From: Puniceicoccaceae bacterium K14
GTDB taxonomy: Bacteria > Verrucomicrobiota > Verrucomicrobiia > Opitutales > Opitutaceae
Length of the DNA stretch: 64,000 nt
Reading direction: 5' to 3'
Assembly (NCBI GenBank): GCA_022538095.1
Contig: JAKYXN010000002.1
Location: forward strand, 62,001 to 126,000
Positions 9,845 through 17,790 of the stretch are shown here, in pieces. The notes under the pieces are model-generated. The model worked only from the letters and a program-made list of their open reading frames with translations. It did not search any database and was not told where the DNA came from. Each line of letters starts with the position of its first letter. Positions within the stretch are counted from its first letter, which is position 1. The translations under genes were made by a program, and so were the position numbers.

Positions 9845-11167
9845 TTAGCCCTCATCAGAGAGTCGGGTGATTTTGCCTTTTCGTTCGGACCAGGCGAAGT
9901 AGTGAATGTAAAAAATTCCTAAGATACCGGTTAGGATAATCCAGTGATAGGCCGCGAAATAATTATATTCGCCCTCAGGTAGGTTGAACAGCTTTTGCGA
10001 AGAGAACTTTATCCACAATCCCATTACATTAGTGTTTATGAAACTAGAGGTGGCGAAGGCAAGGCCCATGGCGCAGCCGAGAGTGCCGAGCCTTTTACGA
10101 GGTACGTAGTCGAATATAAGAGGAACGCAAGCGACCGCCATGAAACTCCCGACGGTAGACTTAAGAAGGCCGATTCCCAATACGGCTGTGATGGGCGGGC
10201 GTCCACTTACGAAAAACTCGAAATAGGTGTAGAAAAATATTTTGGTGATGACCACGCCGTAGAGTCCTATCCTAAGTAATTTCATTCGATCGAAACGATC
10301 CGAAATATATCCCGCGATCGGGACGAGGAGTACGGTAAAAATCATGCTGGCCGTGAGAAGGTAGCCGTATTCGGTTTTCTCATATCCCCATTGCTCGGTT
10401 ATGAGGAAGGGTTCGAATTGATACATTCCCTGCCACAAGGTTTGAATTGAAAGAGCCAACCCCATTAGACGAAGAATAGTTGGCTTAGTAATTTCGACGA
10501 TGAACCGCTGTGTAAGAAGCTTTCCTAAGGGTGGCCGGTCGATGTTCTCCGGTTTTTCCTCTCGGATAAGAAAGAGAATGATGAATCCTGCCGCTCCGAG
10601 AATACATGCATTTATCCAATACATCGCATGTTCGCCTGAAAATGACATTCCGAAGAGAGAATACTCTGCGTCGAAGTGGCCGATGAGGAATGCCATCGCG
10701 AGGGCTCCAGCACCGCTCTTATACCAGTGGGTTATCGAGCCTGAGCGTCCTCTCTGGTCTGGAGGAATAATATCCATCGTGAATGGTTCGTAGGATCCGG
10801 CGAAGTCGGAGACGAATTGGTAGAGAACGATAAGAACGATAGTTAGCCAACCTACGGTACTGAGGGGAAGAAAGATGCTCAGAATGGCGGCGCCGAGAAA
10901 GCTGACGATTAGGAAGGGACGGCGTCGGCCAAGGGGCGTCCAAATATAGTCGCTAATAAAAGCGACGAGAGAGCCAACCGTCAGGCTAAACGCGTAGTTA
11001 GTACTAAGAACTAGTCCGATGAGAGCGGGGTCGTCGAAAAATTTTCTCAGAGTGAATGCCATCCCGGTGTTCGTGATCGCGTCTCTGACGCTAATCGCGA
11101 ACCAGGGCATGAGTGCGATGACCGCCCAGGACCAAGGAATTCGTGATTGTTGAGTTGTGATTCGCAT
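9845..11167 (-). CDS. MFS sugar transporter (GPH/SLC45-like)
   Basis: Inner-membrane secondary transporter of 440 residues with about 12 hydrophobic segments. The cytoplasmic loop between helices 2 and 3 carries the MFS motif A variant S-D-Y-I-W-T-P-L-G-R-R-R-P-F, which resembles GPH/SLC45-type disaccharide:proton symporters; a second D-R-F-D-R-M-K loop occurs midway. It is the second gene of an operon, 11 bp after the esterase gene, under the exact-consensus operator at 12193. The pairing with a cytoplasmic esterase suggests uptake of acetylated mono- or oligosaccharides that are deacetylated inside the cell. Substrate and coupling ion are inferred. Confidence 0.85.
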   Translation of the reverse strand: MRITTQQSRIPWSWAVIALMPWFAISVRDAITNTGMAFTLRKFFDDPALIGLVLSTNYAFSLTVGSLVAFISDYIWTPLGRRRPFLIVSFLGAAILSIFLPLSTVGWLTIVLIVLYQFVSDFAGSYEPFTMDIIPPDQRGRSGSITHWYKSGAGALAMAFLIGHFDAEYSLFGMSFSGEHAMYWINACILGAAGFIILFLIREEKPENIDRPPLGKLLTQRFIVEITKPTILRLMGLALSIQTLWQGMYQFEPFLITEQWGYEKTEYGYLLTASMIFTVLLVPIAGYISDRFDRMKLLRIGLYGVVITKIFFYTYFEFFVSGRPPITAVLGIGLLKSTVGSFMAVACVPLIFDYVPRKRLGTLGCAMGLAFATSSFINTNVMGLWIKFSSQKLFNLPEGEYNYFAAYHWIILTGILGIFYIHYFAWSERKGKITRLSDEG

Positions 11168-11178
11168 TTTCTGAGGTG

Positions 11179-12081
11179 TTAGGCGCTTGGGTTGTTTGGC
11201 AATTCTTGGATCCAGTCAACTAAGAGTTCGGGCCAACGAGAGAGTCTGCCTTTATCTCGGGCGAGTGCAAAGCCGTGTCCGCCCTTCGGGTACAAATGTA
11301 TCTCAACGTCAATGTTCTTTTCCTTAAGGGCCTTGTAATACGAGAGGCTATTGCTTGGGGCGACGGTTTGATCGTCAGTTGCGTGAATGAGAAAGCAGGG
11401 AGGTGTTTCTGACGTGACGTTTTGGTTGGCTGAATACCGGCTACGCATCGCAGCACTTTGGGATTCTCCTAGCAGACAATGCAATGAACTTTGAGTAGCA
11501 GGCGCATTGCATAGATTGATGATTGGGTAGAGGAGAGCTTGAAAGTCTGGCCGAGAACTATATTGATTGATAGGGTCCTGAGGATTGGTTTTTCCCGAAG
11601 TAAACTGGGTGGCGAGGGTAGCGGCGAGGTGTCCGCCGGCAGAGAAACCGAGGACCCCAATCAGGTGCTGGTCGATTTTCCATTCGTTTGCGTGGTGGCG
11701 TATCAGTCTGAGCGCCCGCTCGGCGTCTAACATTGGAGTGAGATGTGGTTGAGCGCAGGAATCAGGATGAGGAAGACGGTGTTTTAGAACGACTGCGGCT
11801 ATGCCTTTTGCGTTCAGATACCCGGCAACATCTGTTCCTTCCCAATGGTATGCGAGGCATTGATAGCCGCCACCGGGAATGATGAGCACGGCCGGAGTCG
11901 GCTTTGCCGGAGAGGCGGGGAGGCGAACTTCAATCGTAGGTGTTTGGACGTTCTTGATTATTTCGCGATCTTCAAATGCATCGACGTATTCAGATCGTTG
12001 CGATGGAATTTGATTGGGTGGGGTTTCATCCCAGAGAGGTATAATAAGGGGAGCTCCTTGAGAGGGTAGTGGGGAGGACAT
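11179..12081 (-). CDS. Alpha/beta-hydrolase, acetyl-xylan-esterase-like, cytoplasmic
   Basis: Serine esterase of 300 residues from the BD-FAE/acetylesterase-like alpha/beta-hydrolase group. The oxyanion-hole motif P-G-G-G-Y (69-73) and the nucleophile elbow G-F-S-A-G-G with Ser147 are clear. The Asp in H-A-T-D-D-Q and the His in K-G-G-H-G-F complete the triad. No signal peptide, so it should act in the cytoplasm, unlike the exported SASA esterases of this locus. It is the first gene of an operon with the MFS transporter. The 413-bp upstream region holds two operator-like sites. Expected role: removing acetyl groups from imported sugars; the true acyl substrate is not known. Confidence 0.85.
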   Translation of the reverse strand: MSSPLPSQGAPLIIPLWDETPPNQIPSQRSEYVDAFEDREIIKNVQTPTIEVRLPASPAKPTPAVLIIPGGGYQCLAYHWEGTDVAGYLNAKGIAAVVLKHRLPHPDSCAQPHLTPMLDAERALRLIRHHANEWKIDQHLIGVLGFSAGGHLAATLATQFTSGKTNPQDPINQYSSRPDFQALLYPIINLCNAPATQSSLHCLLGESQSAAMRSRYSANQNVTSETPPCFLIHATDDQTVAPSNSLSYYKALKEKNIDVEIHLYPKGGHGFALARDKGRLSRWPELLVDWIQELPNNPSA

Positions 12082-12192
12082 TATTGTTATTATGCGAGGT
12101 GATGAATACTAGATGAAGGTGTTTCGAATTCCGCTAGGCTTGTATCGGGTTTCCTTCATGCACATGGCAAGAGAAGGTGGCGAGAACGCATA

Positions 12193-12206
12193 CTTAACCC
12201 GTAAAG
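12193..12206 (-). promoter_or_regulatory. Operator site S3, exact consensus, before the esterase-MFS operon
   Basis: Reads CTTTACGGGTTAAG on the minus strand, an imperfect palindrome (CTTnACnnGTnAAG) typical of LacI-family operators. It lies 112 bp upstream of the esterase start. Confidence 0.7.
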
Positions 12207-12282
12207 AGATGGGTGGGTGCTTTTGAATGAGTTATTGGGTAATGGCCAGCCGAATAGAGTAGTGTGTTTTTTGGAGCGAGTC

Positions 12283-12296
12283 GCTTAGGGGTTAAG
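12283..12296 (+). promoter_or_regulatory. Operator-like site S4, degenerate
   Basis: GCTTAGGGGTTAAG matches the consensus at 11 of 14 positions; the left arm is shifted by one base (CTTA...TAAG). Its centre is 90 bp from S3 and could be an auxiliary operator. Confidence 0.4.
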
Positions 12297-12439
12297 TATC
12301 CAGAAATATTTTGTGCTCTAGGTTCATCTTCATTCACTTGAAACCCAATTTTGGTCACTTCGGAAATTTTTCAGATGTCGAACTGATTCGCTTCATCGAT
12401 GAGGCTTTCAAGCGCTACTAAATAGTAGTAGCAGATACT

Positions 12440-12469
12440 AAAAAGATGCGATGTTTGATCGCATCTTTT
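12440..12469 (-). terminator. Rho-independent terminator of the 2-hydroxyacid dehydrogenase gene
   Basis: Perfect 12-bp stem AAAAGATGCGAT / ATCGCATCTTTT with a 5-nt loop, ending in five T on the minus strand, 26 bp beyond the stop codon. Confidence 0.85.
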
Positions 12470-12494
12470 GGGTGCTCCTTTGATGGAGGTTTAG

Positions 12495-13511
12495 CTATCC
12501 TTGGATAGGTCTAAATTGCTCTGCTATTTTGTCAACGTATCTCAAATTAGAATACTCCGTGCGCCCAGCATTGTGTGGCGTGTGCACGACGTTGTGGCGT
12601 CCCAAGAGTGGGTCGTCGAGTGGGACTGGCTCGATGTCGAAGACGTCTGCTGCGAGAGAGATTTCATCCGCAAGCACTCGTCTGCGGATGGCTTCCATGT
12701 CGCAAATGTTGGCTCGAGTGACGAGGACTACGAGACAGCCTTTGGGCAGAGCGTCGATTATTTCAGCGGTGATGAGGCCTTCTGTGGCGTCGGTTAGCGG
12801 TACCATGGGAACGAAAATGTCTGCGTCTAGAGGGAGCCGCTCGAGAAAGTGTTCTTGTTCGGTACCGGCGAGAGTAAAGCAGGGTTCGCTGGCAAAGGGA
12901 TCGTAGGCGCGAACGCTTGCTCCGAGCGTGCTTACAAAGTTAGCGTAGAGGGCAGCGATATTGCCTGCTCCTACAATGCGGATGCGTTTGCCACGAACTG
13001 TACCGTTGGTAAAACGAATATCGTCCCCGAATTGGATGCCTCTTTGGCGGGGCTGAATATTTTCTGGATCTTGATCGTAGTTCCAGGAGTCCAAGCTGGT
13101 GAGGATATCGTGATGAAGTTGAGGAATGCGGCGGAGTCCGCAAAGAGTAAGGGCGAGTCCAAACTCGGCGACAGACTGGGACCAGAAGCTTTCCGAAGGA
13201 TGACAGTGAATGCTGACTCGTGGTTCAGCAGCTTTGAGTTCGGCAGCAATGTGAGCTTTGTTATGAGCAAGCTCTTCCAGGGCCGGTAACTGTTCTATTT
13301 GTTCGAGAGTGATGTATACGCCGAGAAGAACGATACGCCGAACGTGAGCGGCGTCGCCCTCGAGGATTTCTAAGACGGTGCGTTTTTCGCCTTTTGGAAG
13401 ACGAATGAAGCGCGTAGGACCTTGCGTTTCCCAGAGCTCGTGCATGTGGTCGGCGGCAAAGGGCCAGTTGTTATCGAATTCGTAGGCGACTAAAATATAG
13501 TTGGGGATCAT
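12495..13511 (-). CDS. D-isomer-specific 2-hydroxyacid dehydrogenase family protein
   Basis: NAD(P)-dependent dehydrogenase of 338 residues that would interconvert a 2-keto acid and a D-2-hydroxy acid, or act on a related sugar acid. The Rossmann motif is G-A-G-N-I-A at 181-186, with the usual third Gly replaced by Ala, followed by the acidic residue in A-Y-D-P-F (202-206). The catalytic trio is in place: Arg266 (T-R-A-N), Glu294 (F-D-I-E-P) and His313 (T-P-H-N-A-G). No signal peptide. It is divergent from the ThuA-like gene; the 172-bp region between them holds two operator-like sites, tying it to the LacI 1 regulon. A catabolic role in handling a sugar-derived acid is inferred; the substrate is unknown. 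Confidence 0.85.
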   Translation of the reverse strand: MIPNYILVAYEFDNNWPFAADHMHELWETQGPTRFIRLPKGEKRTVLEILEGDAAHVRRIVLLGVYITLEQIEQLPALEELAHNKAHIAAELKAAEPRVSIHCHPSESFWSQSVAEFGLALTLCGLRRIPQLHHDILTSLDSWNYDQDPENIQPRQRGIQFGDDIRFTNGTVRGKRIRIVGAGNIAALYANFVSTLGASVRAYDPFASEPCFTLAGTEQEHFLERLPLDADIFVPMVPLTDATEGLITAEIIDALPKGCLVVLVTRANICDMEAIRRRVLADEISLAADVFDIEPVPLDDPLLGRHNVVHTPHNAGRTEYSNLRYVDKIAEQFRPIQG

Positions 13512-13564
13512 GATTTTATGGTTTCAGTACCGGTTAGAGGCGGAGGCTAAAATGAACTTTTCAG

Positions 13565-13578
13565 CTTATGCGGTAAAG
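13565..13578 (-). promoter_or_regulatory. Operator-like site S5
   Basis: Reads CTTTACCGCATAAG on the minus strand, 11 of 14 matches with both arms intact. It lies between the divergent dehydrogenase and ThuA-like genes. Confidence 0.5.
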
Positions 13579-13622
13579 TTGGCTGGAATTCGGGGATAGG
13601 GTGAGGAGATGCTTATGATTGA

Positions 13623-13636
13623 TTTGACGGGTTAAG
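13623..13636 (+). promoter_or_regulatory. Operator-like site S6
   Basis: TTTGACGGGTTAAG, 12 of 14 matches, 48 bp before the ThuA-like start and 58 bp centre-to-centre from S5. Confidence 0.55.
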
Positions 13637-13683
13637 CAAAATCGAGCTTTAGATATCCGTGGAGTGTTGAATATTGCTACATA

Positions 13684-14346
13684 ATGGAATCTGCTAAGAA
13701 AATTCTTTTTCTAGGTGACAATCACTACAAATCTTTTGGTTCAAAAGCCCTTGCTCAATGCCTTGAGGATGAGCTTGACTTGACCTACGTTGAGGACAGC
13801 TATGGACAATTCTTAGAGGAAGAAGATCTTTCAAAATTCGATGTTTTCATGATTTCCGCAATCGGGGACACGCCTGGTTCGCCTCATGCATCCGAGAAAG
13901 CGGGGGAGCGTTTGAAGGAACGCCTTAAAGCGGGCGCCTCGTTAATGCTTTTTCACGGTGGCAGTGCAGCCTTTTGGCGTTGGGAATGGTGGCGAAAAAT
14001 CGTGGGCTTGCGTTGGGTGCGTCCGAATGACCCAGTGGGGGTGGCTGCCTCCACGCATCCGGTGGTCCCGTATGCCTTGGAGTGTGTGGCTTCGGAGCAT
14101 CCTCTTTCTGAGGTGCTTCAAAGAATGGATACTCCTCGTGATGAATTGTATATCGAACTGGAGCAGACGACTGATATATATCCCCTAATGGAGTCTTCTT
14201 ACGACGGAAAAACATACGTGATGGCTTACGAGTCGCAGGCTGATTGGGGAGGGAAGATTCTTGGGTATTTGCCAGGACATGACGTGGAGGTTGCCTCGCA
14301 CTCGATCACAGTCGCCAATGTGAAGGCGATGTTGGAGTATTGCTAA
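13684..14346 (+). CDS. ThuA-like (trehalose-utilisation) domain protein
   Basis: Small cytoplasmic protein of 220 residues with a class-I-glutamine-amidotransferase-like fold. The ThuA family marks are L-F-H-G-G-S at 89-94 with W-R-W-E-W-W after it, H-P-V-V at 125, D-E-L-Y at 153-156, and G-H-D near the end (198-200). In rhizobia ThuA works with ThuB, a Gfo/Idh/MocA oxidoreductase, in 3-keto-disaccharide metabolism; a Gfo/Idh/MocA gene lies 3.4 kb away here. Operator-like sites S5 and S6 precede it. It converges with the ADP-ribosylglycohydrolase-like gene, 12 bp apart. A truncated copy of its last third occurs at 19366-19596. Family membership is fairly firm; a role in keto-sugar handling is inferred. 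Confidence 0.8.
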   Translation: MESAKKILFLGDNHYKSFGSKALAQCLEDELDLTYVEDSYGQFLEEEDLSKFDVFMISAIGDTPGSPHASEKAGERLKERLKAGASLMLFHGGSAAFWRWEWWRKIVGLRWVRPNDPVGVAASTHPVVPYALECVASEHPLSEVLQRMDTPRDELYIELEQTTDIYPLMESSYDGKTYVMAYESQADWGGKILGYLPGHDVEVASHSITVANVKAMLEYC

Positions 14347-14358
14347 TCGATCTAGGGA

Positions 14359-15594
14359 TTAAAAATCTGTTTGAATAGTGTAAATCCATTCACCGTTCTG
14401 CTCGGTTTTGCTTCCTTCGTTGTTAAGAATCGCTCGTTCGGAAACGGCTAGAATGCGGTCGACAATGTCGCTGATACGATAGTGATTGGGGAGCCCATCT
14501 CGGGAGTAGTTAATGTAGGTGTTGTTGAAGGGCGTATCCCATTCTCTTCTACTAGGCAGTTCTTTGGTGAGCGAGCCAGGGATGGCTTGGGCTCCGTGTA
14601 TGATTCCCATAAGGCCCCCGCATGTGGCTGCTTGATTGTCGCAGTCGTATCCGGCGGACGTGGCAATGGCGATCGTTTTAACAAAGTCTCCTTCTCCGTA
14701 AGAGATGGCGAGAATTGAGCAAAGGCCATTAATGATTGATCCGCTTGTAGGATAAGGGACTTCGAAGTCGTTTACGTTTTTGAAGTAAGCTCGGTGTAGC
14801 AATCGGCGGACTTTCCGCCAGCTTTTGCCTTCGGATTTCCACTGTTTGATTTTTTCCATTCCTTCTCGAAATGGGCTGGTTTCTGGAAGTTTAGCGGCAG
14901 CGATTTCGAGGAGTTTGGTGGTATCTTTCTCAAAGAAGGCGGCGCTGTAGAGCACACCGTATACAATGTCTGGATGCGTGGCCCAGTCATCGGTGATTAT
15001 CTTAGCGTTCCATTCGCAGCGCTCTGCGGCGGCGTCTGTCATTCCTGGATAGAAGGTTCCCCAGATTTCGGTCATGAGTTGAGATGAGATACGGTACCAA
15101 TATTCGTTGTGCTCTTTGCTACCTGTTTGCGGGGGGAGAAGACCTTCTCCCATAAGCTCTCTCGTTTTGGAAGCAGCAGACCAAACGAAACGATTGACGT
15201 GGGCTTTCCACATTTCTGTTATCTCAGAATAGTCGAGATCCAGCCCGCATTTTTCGACAGCGTGTAGGGTGACGAGTTCGATGTCGGTATCGTCGTCGCT
15301 CCAGGCTCCTCCAAGAGCATCCGCCATTATGTCGGTATACGCTCTGCGGTCGTTGGTGTTCATTCTCAAGTTTTTCGCTTTCGCGTCATGATAATGATAA
15401 TACTTATCGATCAAGATGGGAATGGCTGTTTCTTCGTATTTGTTTTCGAATGGAAATCCCATGTAATTGCCTACGAGCTGTCCGATCCAGTAACCGTGGA
15501 TTTTGTCTTTGAGCTCGTCTTGCGAGATGCGACGCTCAGTTTGGGCAAAGCAAGCGGGTAGGACTAGCAAAAGGGCGAAGCCGCGAATATTCAT
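14359..15594 (-). CDS. Exported ADP-ribosylglycohydrolase (DraG/ARH)-fold protein
   Basis: Protein of 411 residues with an N-terminal signal peptide (cleavage near A-C-F-A-Q, 14-18), so it is probably periplasmic. The ARH fold is indicated by the N-terminal G-Y-W-I-G-Q-L-V-G-N-Y-M-G block (34-46), the metal-binding S-D-D-D-T-D cluster (99-104) and the C-terminal G-Y-D-C-D-N-Q-A-A (315-323), a variant of the family's G-G-D-T-D-x-N-A-A with the two metal-binding Asp (317, 319) kept. Classical members remove ADP-ribose from proteins, which makes little sense for an exported protein in a glycan locus; such homologues may instead hydrolyse an N- or O-glycoside. It is divergent from symporter 1 with operator S7 between them. 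The fold is likely, the reaction unknown. Confidence 0.8.
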   Translation of the reverse strand: MNIRGFALLLVLPACFAQTERRISQDELKDKIHGYWIGQLVGNYMGFPFENKYEETAIPILIDKYYHYHDAKAKNLRMNTNDRRAYTDIMADALGGAWSDDDTDIELVTLHAVEKCGLDLDYSEITEMWKAHVNRFVWSAASKTRELMGEGLLPPQTGSKEHNEYWYRISSQLMTEIWGTFYPGMTDAAAERCEWNAKIITDDWATHPDIVYGVLYSAAFFEKDTTKLLEIAAAKLPETSPFREGMEKIKQWKSEGKSWRKVRRLLHRAYFKNVNDFEVPYPTSGSIINGLCSILAISYGEGDFVKTIAIATSAGYDCDNQAATCGGLMGIIHGAQAIPGSLTKELPSRREWDTPFNNTYINYSRDGLPNHYRISDIVDRILAVSERAILNNEGSKTEQNGEWIYTIQTDF

Positions 15595-15728
15595 ACAAAT
15601 TTTTCTGGGTGAACTTTTTTGTCGATTGTTTGTTAGAGAGAACGTGGCGGAGGGCGATTGATCGATCTCAGCATGGGTTTGTCACGTTAAGTAAGGGGCA
15701 GGCGGCATTTGGATTGACGTGTTATAGC

Positions 15729-15742
15729 CTTTACGGGTTAAC
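15729..15742 (+). promoter_or_regulatory. Operator site S7 between ADP-ribosylglycohydrolase-like gene and symporter 1
   Basis: CTTTACGGGTTAAC, 13 of 14 matches to the consensus, 135 bp from one start and 83 bp from the other. It could control both divergent genes. A weaker half-site CACGTTAAG lies at 15683-15691. Confidence 0.65.
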
Positions 15743-15824
15743 CGGAGGCCCTGTTTGTTGCGGTTAGTGCCGGGAGTTCTAGTGGCGTCGAGCGATGCTA
15801 GCTCATATGTGACCCCTGTTTATA

Positions 15825-17657
15825 ATGCATTGGATTGATTTTGTTATCCTGGGAGCTGTCCTGGTTGTTTTGCTAATCATTGGTTTTGTTCTGTCTCGTC
15901 GAGCGAGTAAGGATACGGCCGAGTACATGGTTGGGGGGCGAAAAATGCCTTGGTGGCTAATCGGATTTTCCGATGCCGCAGTGGGATTGAATACCAGTAG
16001 CATGCTGCAAGATTCGCGGAAGGTACGTCAGGATGGTGTGACTGGGATGATGTGGACTTGGAGTTTCGCCTTGAAGACTTGCATAGCCGGAGTGTTTTTC
16101 GATCGGCTGTGGCGTCGGGCTCGTTTCACGACTCAGATGGAATTCTACAAAGCGCGTTACGATGGCTGGCAGGCCTCGTTTACTCGGATCTACGATACGG
16201 TGGTCTTCGGCGGTTTTGTGACTTCGATTTGGGCGGCGATTGGTTTAGTGGGAATTAAAAAGGTAGCAAGCGTCGTGTTGGGTTTGCCGGCATCTGTCGA
16301 ATTGTTCGGAGCGAATGTTTCGACTGAATCCTTGGTCGTCATTGGTGTTGTTTTAATCGCCTTGGGCTACTCGGCGGCGGCTGGTGCCAGGGGGGTCTAC
16401 TGGACAGATTTGGTGGAGTTTTTCATCGCGATCGTTCCCTTGTATTTCTTGTTGATTATTGTTTACACGAAGATCGGCGGTAGCGTCGGTCTTCGTGAGA
16501 ATTTGGAAACGCTTGGGCCGGAGAAAGAAAAGTTCTTAAGTTTTCTGCAGCCGTTTAGCATCATATACATCTACATGTTTCTTATAAATCCGCTTCTGGA
16601 TCATGGTGGGTTTAATCCTGGGATGCAACGGATCCTGAGTTTGAAGGGCGAGCGGGAAGTTCTCTACTCGCTTGTATTCAAAACGTTAGTCGGGTTTATT
16701 ATCAGAGGGTTGCCCTTTGTCGCAATTGGGCTGATTGGCATGTTCTTAGTAGACGATTCCTTTTTGATGGCGAATTTCGAAACCTTGCGGACTCCAGAAG
16801 GCGATGCTATCCCGGATTGGGAACGCGTGTTTCCGTACTTGGTTGAGCAATACTTACCAATTGGGCTGACAGGCTTGATGGCAGCAGCGTTCCTATGCGC
16901 GTTTATGTCGTCGTTCGATAGCAATATTCACCTTACCGGATCGGTTGTAGTCAACGATTTGTATCGTCCGTTTTTAGTTAAGAACAAAAGCGAAACTCAT
17001 TATGTTTTGGCGACGAAGGTTGTCATGACCTTAGCTTCACTTGGTTCGATTGCGATTGGAATATTCGCAGATGATATTCTGTATTTAGGTTACCTTGCGT
17101 TGACGATCTCTCTGGGAGGAGGGTGGTTTAAGCTCTTGAGAATTATCTGGTGGCGAGCCAATGGAGCGGCCGATGTCGCGTCACAGATATTTTCGCTGGT
17201 GGTCTTTGCGGTTGTGCTGTCTCCTCTGGGAAAAGATATAGTATTGAGTCTAATGTCTTGGATGGATCTAGAAGGTAACGATGCGTTTTATGTGACTCGA
17301 ACTATGGCGGCTGGCATTGTCAGTACGGTGGTGGCGTTTTTGATTATGATGCTTACGAAGCCGGAACCGATGGACAAACTGTGTAGTTTCTATAAAAGAA
17401 TGCGTCCTTTCGGTTTTTGGGGACCGGTGAGGGAAAAATTGGGCGAGGATGTGCAAGATCCAGATTCGATTTGGATTCAGACAGCACTTACCGCTGCGAT
17501 TTTATCGATCGTTTGGGGAGGGTGGTTTGGCTCCATGTGTTTGCTTTTGGCTTACTGGTGGGGCGCTGTTCTTTCGGGAGTTTTTATGGTATTGGGAATT
17601 TGGGGTACACGATCCTATGTGCGCAAATTGTACCCTGATGGGGAAGTGGACGGATAG
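15825..17657 (+). CDS. Sodium:solute symporter 1 (SSS family)
   Basis: Inner-membrane transporter of 610 residues with about 14 hydrophobic segments beginning at residue 6. The family pattern is seen in the N-terminal Y-M-V-G-G-R-K-M-P-W-W region (34-44), G-A-R-G-V-Y-W-T-D in the middle, and L-C-A-F-M-S-S-F-D-S-N-I-H, which corresponds to the sodium-site helix (helix 8) of SSS proteins. It starts downstream of operator S7 and belongs to the LacI 1 module, so it probably imports a sugar or sugar acid released by the exported enzymes. It lacks an obvious Shine-Dalgarno sequence. The substrate cannot be read from the sequence. Confidence 0.9.
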   Translation: MHWIDFVILGAVLVVLLIIGFVLSRRASKDTAEYMVGGRKMPWWLIGFSDAAVGLNTSSMLQDSRKVRQDGVTGMMWTWSFALKTCIAGVFFDRLWRRARFTTQMEFYKARYDGWQASFTRIYDTVVFGGFVTSIWAAIGLVGIKKVASVVLGLPASVELFGANVSTESLVVIGVVLIALGYSAAAGARGVYWTDLVEFFIAIVPLYFLLIIVYTKIGGSVGLRENLETLGPEKEKFLSFLQPFSIIYIYMFLINPLLDHGGFNPGMQRILSLKGEREVLYSLVFKTLVGFIIRGLPFVAIGLIGMFLVDDSFLMANFETLRTPEGDAIPDWERVFPYLVEQYLPIGLTGLMAAAFLCAFMSSFDSNIHLTGSVVVNDLYRPFLVKNKSETHYVLATKVVMTLASLGSIAIGIFADDILYLGYLALTISLGGGWFKLLRIIWWRANGAADVASQIFSLVVFAVVLSPLGKDIVLSLMSWMDLEGNDAFYVTRTMAAGIVSTVVAFLIMMLTKPEPMDKLCSFYKRMRPFGFWGPVREKLGEDVQDPDSIWIQTALTAAILSIVWGGWFGSMCLLLAYWWGAVLSGVFMVLGIWGTRSYVRKLYPDGEVDG

Positions 17658-17674
17658 GTTTTAGGTATAACGAT

Positions 17675-17701
17675 CAAAATGGGCTGCGGTAAAGGCAGCC
17701 C
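17675..17701 (-). terminator. Probable terminator between convergent symporter 1 and oxidoreductase genes
   Basis: 7-bp GC-rich stem GGGCTGC / GCAGCCC with a 7-nt loop. On the minus strand it is followed by ATTTT, suiting the oxidoreductase gene; on the plus strand the T-run is poor, though it may also help end symporter 1. Confidence 0.55.
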
Positions 17702-17790
17702 AGTCGTTTGAATACGTAATAGAAAAATTGAAATTCCCTTTAGTCCATTAGTTTAGGATTTGCTCACCACACGGATTCGGAGGTAACCTA

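Larger units (their letters stand above)
12082..12439. other. Promoter region of the esterase-MFS operon
   Basis: No gene recognised. It holds the two operator-like sites at 12193-12206 and 12283-12296 and ends at the terminator of the dehydrogenase gene. Nothing else could be identified. Confidence 0.6.
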
